The position numbers and the translations under genes were made by a program. Below, piece by piece: positions 25,915 through 35,601 of a stretch of 64,000 bases of DNA (positions are counted from its first letter, which is position 1; each line of letters starts with the position of its first letter). Origin of the DNA: Steinernema hermaphroditum (taxonomy: Eukaryota > Nematoda > Chromadorea > Rhabditida > Steinernematidae); assembly GCA_030435675.1 (NCBI GenBank), contig CM059625.1, positions 14,446,001-14,510,000 on the forward strand, given 5' to 3'. The notes under the pieces were generated by a model. That model was not told the origin of the DNA and made no database searches. It saw nothing but the letters and a program-made list of their open reading frames with translations.

Positions 25915-26383
25915 TGTCGCGGTGGCGAGCGGTCGGTCCCTCCGGTCGCTCTTTGAGTGTCTGGTTGGTCAGATGACAACCCCTGTGGCAGTTGTGACTG
26001 TTCCGGCTTCCAGAGGGAATTGGGACACCCGGAAGCCGTAGTCCCACCACCGCTGACAACAAGATGTCCGACGCCAGGAATCTGACGCCCAACGCTGCGT
26101 GATATGTAATCCCGAAGGTCGCCGACGCTCTGAGGACCAGCAAAGAGGCAACTCTCGGGTCGCGGTCTATCAGATGCAAGTTCAGAAGCGTCCGCTGTGC
26201 TGCAAACGATGTTCCGTTGCCGCATCCGAAGATTTGCCGATTGCCAGATACCCTGAAGTGCGCCATCTACGACCGATTCAACTCCAACTCTATGCCAGGG
26301 ATGAAGTGGTCTGTTTGACATTCTCTGTTTGTTTATTTTCGGTGTCGTGCAAGGCATAATGCCTTTGATTCACGAAATAAAGT
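25915..26383 (-). mobile_element. Dispersed element, copy 1, inside a satellite array
   Basis: On the minus strand it begins ACTTTATTTCGTGAATCA, continues with CCTTGCACGACACCG and ends CTCGCCACCGCGACACGA. The same blocks in the same order occur at 31889-32237. Satellite units abut on both sides, so it looks inserted into a once continuous array. The 149-residue frame on its minus strand resembles no known family and is not conserved in copy 2. Class is unknown; it is probably non-autonomous. Confidence 0.7.
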
Positions 26384-26399
26384 CATAAAGTCGTAAAGT

Positions 26400-26745
26400 C
26401 GATATTTCAAGAGAGCGATATTTCAGCAGAGGGATATTTCGTGTGTCAGTACCTATATTTTCTTGCCTTTGGTCTCAACAGAGAGACATTTCATGTATCA
26501 GCACCGATCTTTTCTTGCCTTTGGTCTCAACAGAGAGACATTTCATGTATCAGCACCTATGTTTTCTTTCCTCTGGTCGCAAGAGAGGGATATTTCAAGA
26601 GAGGAATATTTCAATAGAGGGATATTTCAGCTATCAGCACCTATCTTTTCTTGCCTCTAGTCGCAAAAGAGGAATGTTTCAGATATTAGCATTTATCTGT
26701 TCTTGTCGCCGGTCGCAGGAGGGATGTTTTAGGTATCAGCACATA
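26400..26745. repeat. 52-bp satellite, array C (about six copies, irregular)
   Basis: Units such as ATTTCATGTATCAGCACC, TCTTTTCTTGCCTTTGGTCT and CAACAGAGAGAC alternate with truncated pieces (AGAGGGATATTTCA). Same family and orientation as arrays A and B. Confidence 0.85.
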
Positions 26746-27145
26746 TCAGCACGAAACGATTACAGTAAATCACTCACAGTAAGATAAAGGGGCCGAACTC
26801 TACCACAAACCGTTTTTGATTCAAACCGCGTATTCTGCAAACTAAGAATCAGAATTTTGGGCACGGAGTGGACTGTTGCTACCAGTGGATACAATGAGTA
26901 AGATTGGTGTGTTTGTGAATAAGCAATCAGCGGAGAAGTTTCCAACTTGCCAACTCATTCTCAAAATATCCCGGAAGCATGCTATAAATTTGAACGGCAA
27001 TTTGCCTGCTTCCCAAAATGTTCTGTCATTGGTATGCAGTAGGCATCGTTCCTTGATTGACAGCAAATAAACTCAATGCGTTGCTTATATTGCTTGTTTA
27101 TCCTGCGCAAAGAGTAGTCCATATATGCGAACAGACTCAGTGTCA

Positions 27146-27183
27146 TTCCAAATAACAACGTTCTTGAACGTTGTTATTTGGAA
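27146..27183. repeat. Perfect hairpin, 18-bp arms
   Basis: TTCCAAATAACAACGTTC, a two-base loop (TT), then its exact reverse complement. No U-tract follows, and it sits 180 bp downstream of the rps-11 stop codon. Confidence 0.85.
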
Positions 27184-27365
27184 AATAGCAAATAGCAGTG
27201 GAATATCCTCAGACTAAGAGCTTCTCCGATGTGAATATGTCTGTAATAATGTAAAACTTGTAACTTGCTTGTACGCAATAACAAAGACGAAAACAAGAAT
27301 TGTTATGTTAACAATATCCCATCTCAATAACAAACAAATTCAGGGAAACAACAGATACAACGGGT

Positions 27366-27930
27366 TTAGAACTTGTTGAAAGCCTTCTTGGCGGAGGCAG
27401 ACTTCGTCACCTTGAGCACGTTGAAGCGGACGGTCTTGCTCAGGGGACGGCACTCACCGACGGTGGCGACATCTCCGAGGGCAATATCACTGCAAAGATT
27501 TCAGGCATGAGCAAGGTAAGGTCGAGTTTGTGGGACCCACCGGAAGGCAGGAGAGCAGTGGACGGCGACGTTGCGATGGCGTTTTTCGTAACGACGGTAC
27601 TTCTTGACGAAGTGAAGGTAGTCACGGCGGATGACGATGGTGCGGTTCATCTTGTTCTTAACAACGACTCCGGTGAGGATGCGTCCGCGGATGGCGACAT
27701 TTCCAGTGAAGGGGCACTTCTTGTCGATGTAGGTTCCCTCAACAGCCTACAGGAAAGCACAGACGATGAATAAAGAAAAAGGGAAATAAATATACCTCAC
27801 GTGGGGGCTTGAATCCGAGTCCAACCTTGCGGATGTAACGCTCAGGCTTGGTCTTGCCCGAAAGGTACTCCTTGCGGTTGAGGAAAACAGTAGGCTGCTT
27901 AAGGAAAGCGCGCTCCGTCTGGTCTGTCAT
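27366..27930 (-). CDS. rps-11: 40S ribosomal protein S11 (uS17)
   Basis: Component of the small ribosomal subunit that binds 18S rRNA. Exons 27930-27796, 27746-27541 and 27489-27366 give 154 aa, the normal length. Landmarks are [56 protein letters not shown], the uS17 signature region [20 protein letters not shown] and [20 protein letters not shown]. Codon bias is strong, as for idh-1. A TTCAG acceptor lies about 15 bp before the ATG. Confidence 0.98.
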
Positions 27931-27945
27931 TGTACTTGTCCCAAT

Positions 27946-27955
27946 CTGAAGGAAA
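27946..27955 (-). promoter_or_regulatory. Probable trans-splice acceptor of rps-11
   Basis: Minus-strand TTTTCCTTCAG followed by a 15-base leader and the ATG. Ribosomal protein mRNAs in rhabditids are usually trans-spliced. Confidence 0.5.
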
Positions 27956-29245
27956 ATTGGAGGATAAGGAAGTTTTGCAATTGAAAGGAAGTTTTTCACG
28001 ATTCTTGCGTTCATAAAGCGCGCATTTTGCTGAATAAAATCAGTGGTTGAAGTAACGAGTAAATAGGTAAAATGGACTAGAAGCAACCTTCCTTTTTGAG
28101 AAGAGTGCTGAAAACTGCAGACAGACGAATACAGCACTGATGGCGATACGTGTTTCAGAATAAATAGAAGTATAACGTTCGCGATATAAGTTTTATTTTT
28201 GTTGTGACTTCAATGAACCTTAAAATCTGATACTACCTTACTGCCTCATTTTCAGATATAACGTGAAGTTACCAAAAAAGTCACAAATATCGGTCTAAAT
28301 CCGCCGAAATAGCAAAAGAACCGAGGCGCGCCCTGACAATCGCCTTTGAGCATAGGACAGCCTACCGTCACATTGTGATTTGCGTGTCGGGATCCAATGC
28401 GTTCGAATCGAATGGAAATGTCTTCCGTTCGAAGTGCAAGGCGGCAAATCGGAGCTATTCAAATCAGTCCCAGCGAGACCGGTTTTTCTTATCCTGCGCC
28501 TGATCAATAAAAAACTCGAGTTAACGTTGCTTGTTGCGAGGTTTGGTTATGCAATCCGTAATCTCCATATTTTATCTGTTCTCTCGTATGTCTGGCATAA
28601 TCTGAATTCTTTTGTAGTTTATTATGTTAACAGAGCTGGCAGACATTACTGATGGCTGCAGTAACCTTTCGGCATACTCACTTACTATGTTGCACCTTTC
28701 TGAGTCTATTTACGGGGTCTGTTGATGTGTAAGCGCCAAGCGATGCTTAGATAGAATTTGCGTTTCACAGTTCAAATGACGATGTCATTCAGCAGTGTGA
28801 ATAAGTATATAAAGAATCCCAGTTTGAATCACCGCAGAAATTGGACATTCGGGACATAGTCACTAAAAGTTGTACCACTTTCAGCTGGAGTGACCTATAC
28901 ATTACGTTTCTTGTGATTGCATACACTGATTTATCACATGAACTGGTTCCTGTTTGTGCTATCTTTTGTTTGTAATTTGGCGCTTTCCATTTCATTTTGC
29001 GACCACTCCTGCGGCATTATATTTCATATGGCTCTATTGATATTGTTTTCTCTATTAAGTGACGCTTTCTATTTCTGTGTATAACATGGGATGCACCGAT
29101 GCACCACGGTAACCTATCGAACGCCGTGAATTCGGGAACACATACCGTGTAAACTGTGCATCATTTAAGCATTAACCGCAGTAGTGCCGAAGTAGCACTT
29201 GAAAAGCTTCTTGATCTACATTCCATCTACAACTAAAGAGCAGCT
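27956..29245. other. Divergent intergenic region, no recognised gene
   Basis: Separates rps-11 (-) from the Lys-rich gene at 29246 (+). Nothing beyond short unsupported frames was found. Confidence 0.4.
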
Positions 29246-30143
29246 ATGAAGAGAACTGTAAGATTGCATTCAGTTATACACATTGCTTTTTTTACTTAAG
29301 CTCGACCAAACATACGGGCGAGAAGACGATTTAATACAAGCGGTGCAGTCATCAGTGAAGGTTGCGTATTCTAATGAACCGGCGATACCAGGAGAAGAAG
29401 TCAGCTTCGTGATTGTAAGTGATTCGACTTGCTTTGTGTTGATATGCGAGCACAATTGCGTGTATTGAACTTGTGGCATGTTAAACTTTAAATGACATGG
29501 ATATTTGTAAAACAGGCGTCGATTTTTTTTTTTTCATCGATTTCATCAAAATGTTTCTAGCCGACACTTCGTAGTCAAGCAAATGCGAGGAACGCCTTCG
29601 AGCGTTTGTTTCAACCAAGGTCTTCACAAGTACAGTCTCCTCGACGAAGTCAGAGCCAAACAAACAGACCCACCAGTGAAACTCCTTCGAGAAAACTGAA
29701 GAGAAACAGCACAACAGATATGAAAACGTTTGGTAAGTAGTGGTTTGTGGGCCAATGTTAGTCGACAACGACAAGCTATTATAGACAAACCAATTGCTGG
29801 CGTATCTCAGCCGTCTAGCTCAGCGTCATTATCTCAGAAGCACAGTGCATGTCCTTTCATAGCAAAACTGGAATTCCACGACTTATTTGAAGAAATGGAC
29901 GACACATCGAAGAGACTTTACAAAGCCGCGGGCAAGAACCAAGCGACGAACGTGATTAAACAAAAAACAAAACCTCTCTACGAGGAGATGTTAACAGATG
30001 AACGGCGGAAGTTCCTGGTGTGGGGAGGTGTTCTGCAGGACAATGAGACGGAAGAGGCTGCCGGCACGAATCCTGGAGGATCGAAGCGAAATGATGACAT
30101 AAGTCGTGTGGATGACTATAAAAAGTTTGGTATCTGGGATTGA
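29246..30143 (+). CDS. Unknown charged protein, four exons
   Basis: Exons 29246-29257, 29301-29414, 29561-29732 and 29785-30143 are in phase and give about 218 aa. The first coding exon is only four codons (MKRT). The middle is Ser/Arg/Gln-rich (SSQVQSPRRSQSQTNRPTSE). The last exon reads FIAKLEFHDLFEEMDDTSKR, VIKQKTKPLYEEMLTDERRK and ends SRVDDYKKFGIWD. There is no signal peptide or membrane segment. I do not recognise the family; the composition would suit a nuclear protein. A decayed copy of exon 2 lies downstream at 30762-30850. AATAAATAAA follows about 60 bp after the stop. Confidence 0.65.
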
Positions 30144-30208
30144 TGTACTTCGATGTGTTTGCTACTGGCCAGCCTTTGTGATTACCTCAATATTATAAAT
30201 AAATAAAC

Positions 30209-30353
30209 GCGGCTGCGCGCGAATTCGCGCCTCCGGGTACTAAGAGCCAAGTAGCCCTGCGGGCGGCAAGACACCAGTAGCCTACCGGCGGTAAACACAC
30301 GAAAGGCCTAGCGGCCTTTCGGATGGAGACACCATAGCCCTGCGGGCGGCAAG
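30209..30353. repeat. GC-rich hairpin cluster
   Basis: Abrupt GC-rich block in AT-rich DNA. It has a CGCGCGAATTCGCGC palindrome, two copies of AGCCCTGCGGGCGGCAAGA about 90 bp apart, CTACCGGCGGTA, and the perfect hairpin CGAAAGGCC-TAG-CGGCCTTTCG minus its unpaired bases. No coding frame fits. Origin unknown. Confidence 0.7.
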
Positions 30354-30446
30354 ATTGGTTTTCATAAAATAGGCCAAAAATCGCACAAAAACTGTGAAGA
30401 AACGCAAGTCAAACGCAGCCTCACAAACATAGCGGCAGTAGATAGG

Positions 30447-30530
30447 TTGCATCTCAACTGTCTGTGTGGCTCATTGCAAACGCGCTTTGTTTGCAAGCGG
30501 GCAGTGTCGGGTTCGGTTCCTCTCGGGGTC
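30447..30530 (+). pseudogene. tRNA-like sequence, degenerate
   Basis: Box A-like TGGCTCATTGC, a CGCTT/AAGCG stem around a 7-base loop and box B-like GGGTTCGGTTCC occur in tRNA order. Acceptor ends do not pair and the loop lacks U33. Not a functional tRNA. Confidence 0.3.
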
Positions 30531-30761
30531 CTTATTTTGTGTGAGTGTTTCCGCCGTGCTCACGGAAAAAAACACACACACACAGACAGACCAACGGACC
30601 CCTCGGTTCTCCGTTTATATATAGGGGATTCTCCGTGCCTTACACGATACGAGAAATGCAATCGTGAAACTCGTGAACTTCTAGAGAAGTTCTCAATTCC
30701 TTGTTCTCCATGTCATCTTTAACTAGACTAGGAAGGCAACTGTAGGCCTGTTTTAGTCATT

Positions 30762-30850
30762 GCTTTTTTATTTGAACTTGACCAAATATTCGTTCCTGAT
30801 GACGATTAGTACAAGCGGCGCACTATTCGGTGAAGGTGCTCTATACCAAT
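30762..30850 (+). pseudogene. Decayed copy of exon 2 of the gene at 29246
   Basis: The sequence from CATTGCTTTTTTATTTGAACTTGACC onward (shown in parts: TTGACCAAATATTCG, GATGACGATTAGTACAAGCG) aligns with 29283-29380, including the acceptor tract. It carries an in-frame stop (TTAG for TTTAAT) and no intact donor. Confidence 0.55.
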
Positions 30851-33524
30851 CACGAAAAAAAGCTAAGCGAATCGATGACTATATCTTCATTATTGAGCAC
30901 ACCTTGACACGTCTAGGACACAATTATTTTTCGTGGGTCACACTTTTTCGTATACCTACGATGACTTTCGATATCTGTTTGCTAAAAAGAGGTTTAGTTA
31001 CGTGAAGCGCTTTGCTTGCTTTTGCAACACAAATGAATAGTAGTGAAGCGGTGAATTTCGACTGCTAGATTCCAATCACGTTCGGTTACGCGACAAAGAT
31101 CGCAACGTCATGAATGTGCTCAGTTCATTTATGGGGAAACTCGAAAAGCCGATTTGTACTGTTGCTGGCTATTACACCGAAGTATCATGTATCATTATGT
31201 ATATCTACTTATTTCTTTATTTAAATTGCAAGTTGTATTAAATTTTAGAACTGTGAAAAGACCTGAACAAAGAGAGTAAATATTCCCAGATGTGACAGCT
31301 GTGCATAGATGACACCACCTGCATATGACAGCTGTAAATTAGCACTTAAAAATTACAGAAATAGATAAGCACGACGAACGACAACTTGCACATCTGCGTT
31401 TCTTTCGGGCGTTCGTAAATGCAAATCGGAAAACAACGGAAATCTAAACATTTTGTCTTTGACGTACATGTGACATTTGCTCTTCCAGATCATAATGGCA
31501 TTATTGTTTGGCTTGGTAATGACCATAGCGCGACTCTTGAAAATTTTGCTTAGAACTACGCAGCTGAAGCATTACGGAAATTTGTACCTCAATAGAGCAC
31601 ACTATGTGTGGTGCTCTTTTAATAAGTTTCAAAAAGGGGTAAACGAAAATTCCGATGTGTTTACCTCGACAAATACTCCAATATTATCAAATTTTCGACC
31701 GAAGAGTCCAGCCAGCGTTTGCGTTTTTGATAACGGAGTGCGCTGAAAGATGAGGGCCGATTATCAGATCAGTTTTTGTTTATATGCGCTATGGTCGAAT
31801 TTTAGTGAACGCACGCACATTTTCTGATGACCTTTTCACAACTCGCATACCGTTTCGACTGCCGTAAGTACACTTACTTACTTTACTTACTTTATTTCGT
31901 GAATCACAGGCATTTAACCTTGCACGACACCGATAATAGACAAACAGAGGATATCACGGGCAGCCGGCTTCATCCCTTGCGTGGCGTAGATGACGAACTG
32001 GTTGGTGGCGGTGCACTTCACGGGGCATGCTGTAATGGTCGAAACTCCAGAAACATGGACGGCACATCGTCTTCGCGGGCGTTTGGAGCATAGCGGACGC
32101 TTCTGAGCTCTGCTTCGGAGAGATGAGTCCGCGGTGCAGGAGTTGCGTCTTCACAGGTCTGGTCTTGGTGTCCTCAGAGCGTCGATCAGACGCTCAGAGA
32201 ACGACCGAGGGACCGACCGCTCGCCACCGCGACACGAAAGAGACTACGGCTTCTTCAAATTCACTTTGTAAGTACACTTCAAATACACTTTGTAAGTACA
32301 CTTAAAAAGTGAATTTACACATTAGAAAAATATCATGGAAACTGCAAATAACTTCTCACCTTTACGTGTAATCGATATAATTCTACTAAAATCACAGGTT
32401 TTGAGCTTCGTTTTCGACGTTGTTTTATTTATATTACGGCGTGTATTTGCTGTCAGTACATGCCTACTATTGTTTTCTGTGACAGCTGCAAAACAGGAAT
32501 TCTGTTGCGAACAGATAAATGTTGATTGGCTGTTTTGAAACGTTGAGCAATTTGTTTACACTCTTAGCGATTCAAACACCAGTTCGTCTTTTTGCGTAGA
32601 TCGTTCTGTGAAGCGTTACTCATGTTTACATGAATTGTGTGCACGGCAAGACTCGGCGCACAGAAGCGGTCGTCCGCTGTCAGCGCTTTTGGTTCTTCAC
32701 TCGACAACAATTATAATCATTCTCAATGAGTCGCAGCACTTACTGGCTTTGACTGGTTGTTGCATTCATTGCCGAACCGAGGGGGGGGGGCGGTCGATAG
32801 ACGAATGCGGCAGAGGGCGACGAAGCCAATGTCGAGGAGGAGAAACGGACAGACACATTTGCCAAGCGGTCGCCTGTTGTTGTCATCGAGTATTCGCTCT
32901 CTTCCACGCCTGAGGCAAATGCAGGCGGTCTTTCGCCATACCGCTTCAGCCAAGACCTCCGTGCAGCAAACGGGCTCATCTGCTGACGGGTTGCGCCCAT
33001 ATGTGCAATTTTCTTTCCGCGCAATCTGCTGCCGCCGACCTTGTTAAGTGGCTGATCTCTTCAATGGACGTGCCGATTGCTAAAGCTCCGTGAACACAAA
33101 TAGCGGATCAGCGTTCATTTGTTACACGACTCTAACTTGTCGTGTTGAATCAGCGTTTGTGTGCCATGCGTTTTTTTGCCTGTCGTGCATTGAAGTTTGC
33201 TGTTAAGGCGGAGTTCGCTTTCAAAAGCTGGCTGGCGGTTTATTTTTCTAGTCGATCGTGCGCACACGTTCCGAATTATCGTTTAAAATTCGTAAGCAGT
33301 TAAGTACGTAGCAGAATTATTTAAGATACATGAATCCTGATTTGCAACGTAAATCATGTTGTGTTTTCTCATTTATCGAAATCGAGTCTTGTTGTTCGTG
33401 AAAAGCTTTAAGAGGAGCTCAAATTCTTCAAGATTCGATTTTCGTACACCTAGTAGAATTGTTTCCGTTTTCGTACTCCTTTTCGTAAAATTGTTTCTGA
33501 CCCATAAGGGAGCACAATCCATTA
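30851..33524. other. Intergenic region before the left inverted-duplication arm
   Basis: Contains one dispersed-element copy (31889-32237). The rest is without a recognised gene, including an interval near 32590-33060 that is open on both strands but has no family motif. Confidence 0.4.
31889..32237 (+). mobile_element. Dispersed element, copy 2
   Basis: Starts ACTTTATTTCGTGAATCACA, continues CCTTGCACGACACCGATAAT, shares GCGGACGCTTCTGA and CTCAGAGCGTCG with copy 1 and ends CTCGCCACCGCGACACGA. It is about 120 bp shorter than copy 1. The 12-mer GTAAGTACACTT occurs on both sides (31865 and 32268), possibly a target duplication or a local microsatellite. Confidence 0.7.
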
Positions 33525-33564
33525 CAGGTTCTCCTTCGGTGCCCATTTGCTGTCTTCTGCTATA

Positions 33565-35275
33565 ATGTCACTACTGCGAAAGGCTGTTTTCCAGCAGCTC
33601 ATTCAAAAAAGAACGATGGCCAGTGAGTGACTGTATAATGTCATTCTATCTGAAGGATCCAATTTAGATGCGATCACGTTGAACCTCCGAGGAGAGAAAT
33701 TCTTTGTTAGGCAAGCTGATCGCAACGACACGAACACCATTGTCAACTATCTCGCCACACGCTTTGTCGTGGAGGAACCTCACTGCAGAGTGAGTTATTA
33801 ATTAAATAATTATGTTTGTAAGAATTATATTCCTGGCATTCTCGTGTGATCTATACTATCACTAATTTAGAGAAAATATACTGCGCCGCACAAATCGATT
33901 AAAACAAATTTAGATGCATAGATTGGCAATCTGAGATTTTGGTTGGGTTGATGGATATGTTTACTTGAGAACACGTGAGTGGTGGAAATAGTCCAGGCTA
34001 CTATTACACAGTTGTTATTCGAAAGGGTAAACATGCAATGTGGTTGCGAGCTGGATTTCCTTGGAAAGCGCTCAAGTGAACGAATCACATCTGGTTATAC
34101 AATTCTCAGTTTTTCTCTAAATGTTGTGAAGTTCGGCTGAAGGTGATGGAAGTATGAACAAAATGTCCAAACCATGTTCAATTATACTTCCGGATAATAG
34201 CAATCAGATCTGCTCTGTTGCGTCCACGGTCTAGTTCTTCACAGCTTCTAATATGGTGGCAATCTAATTAGCCCTTTTTTCAGACATGTCAGACACTGAG
34301 AAGCTGCTACGGTTCACGTTTTGAAACATGCAATTCTTTTTAATAGTAAATTCACAAATACTCGCAAAAAACACTGAAAAACTGGTGTTTTTTTATCGGC
34401 GTTGGTCATTTTTTAATGGACTTTTTTGCACATTTTGTCGACGTTCCGTGGGCACATATGTTTTGTGAAACTGAGATGACAATAATGGGATTGGTGTCTT
34501 ATTCCGGACTTCGGCCAAATATGACGTAAGAATCAACGAAATTACTGTATCTTGTTGTAAGCGATGGTTCAGCTTGGAACAAATAACTTTTAATAATTTT
34601 GAAACAGCAGTCATCACTTTATTCAATTTATAGTCAATCAACATGACGGTCGCTGACGGAACATCCATTCTTCCGCTGATCTTAGACTCGGCGATCGACC
34701 ACGGAATGACTCAGCTCGTCTACGAAAGCGATGGGAAAACCCTCGCTGGCCTGCGAATTTGGGGAATCGGAGAAAGACATCCCAAGGAGGATAGTAAGCC
34801 CCTAACAGCGTTTACAGAGATTACAGGTCGTTTTCAGAGCCTTGGCCGGAACTGACCTACAACGCTAGCCTCTTGGCTAAGCTGCTAATTCAGGCCAAAG
34901 ATGAGTTCTGGAAGATTATCGACCCTAACGTGCAACGAGTTCTTCGCCGTGAGATTACCTCCGTCGCCGCTCACCATCAGAGGAAAGGGATCGCCAAATT
35001 CTTGGCCACCTATCAGGCCGACGATGAAAGCCTCAAGAACCTTCAAGTTCAAGGTAATCAAAGACATTTGCAAGGCTTCACGCCTAATGCTGTTTGCAGG
35101 CATTGTTTCCAAAGCGTCATCGTTGGCAAACCAGCGTCTTCTTCTATCTCAGGGATATAAGCTGATCTACGAAATCAAACACTCGGACTTCCTCGACGAT
35201 AATGGAAATCAAATCTTTAAGTGCGATGATGGTACTGACAGTCTTAAAGTGCTCTTCAAACCCGTCTCCGTGTAA
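33565..35275 (+). CDS. GNAT-family N-acetyltransferase, copy 1
   Basis: Exons 33565-33622, 33656-33789, 34634-34793, 34838-35053 and 35100-35275 give 247 aa. The N-terminus (MSLLRKAVFQQLIQKRTMAR) is basic and amphipathic, so an organellar presequence is possible. FFVRQADRNDTNTIVNYL starts the GNAT fold. The acetyl-CoA motif is in SVAAHHQRKGIAKFLATYQA (QRKGIA). The C-terminal part, GIVSKASSLANQRLLLSQGY then HSDFLDDNGNQIFKCDDGTD, resembles the arylalkylamine-type acetyltransferases expanded in nematodes. The substrate is unknown. Copy 2 at 50818-52372 differs at about 15 residues (about 94% identity), and both are intact. Confidence 0.82.
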
Positions 35276-35375
35276 GCGTTGGCGTTGGTGTTTTGCGGTG
35301 ATCACTCACTCATGTGCCCTGCCCTATTTTGTACGGATTTTGTTGCTGACAAATTAAAAAGTAATTCCATCTTAA

Positions 35376-35443
35376 AGGGACACGGTCATGGCGAAAAAAA
35401 GTTTTTTAGAAAATCTGAAAATTTTTCTACCCCCCATTTTCTT
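35376..35443. repeat. Left terminal inverted repeat of the Kolobok element
   Basis: Begins AGGGACACGGTCATGGCG and continues through AAAATCTGAAAATTTTTCTA to a C-run. Its reverse complement is at 38086-38153. Confidence 0.9.
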
Positions 35444-35486
35444 TTTTTTTGAATCACATCAACGAATCACATCACATCGAATCACA

Positions 35487-35601
35487 CTGTAGCTCCCTTT
35501 TTCTTCCTGGTGTAAGGTTCGAGAGCAGCGAATTTTGTTTCCGCGATATATAAACGGTGTTGCGATGAGTAGACATAGATGTTGTGTTTGTGGCGAAGCC
35601 A
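35487..35601. repeat. Internal 115-bp inverted repeat, 5' copy
   Basis: Exactly repeated in reverse complement at 37820-37934. It spans CTGTAGCTCCC to GGCGAAGCCA and includes a TATA-like GATATATAAA, the transposase ATG and its first 12 codons. Confidence 0.9.

Larger units (their letters stand above)
22993..27365. other. 4.4-kb repeat-bearing intergenic region
   Basis: Up to about 25.6 kb I see no gene, only short unsupported frames. From 25.68 to 26.75 kb it consists of satellite arrays B and C with a dispersed element between them (listed separately). A perfect hairpin is at 27146-27183. Confidence 0.4.

Noticed and set aside
25908..26357. 149-codon frame inside dispersed element copy 1
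   Set aside because: Not preserved in the related copy at 31889-32237 and unlike any transposase.
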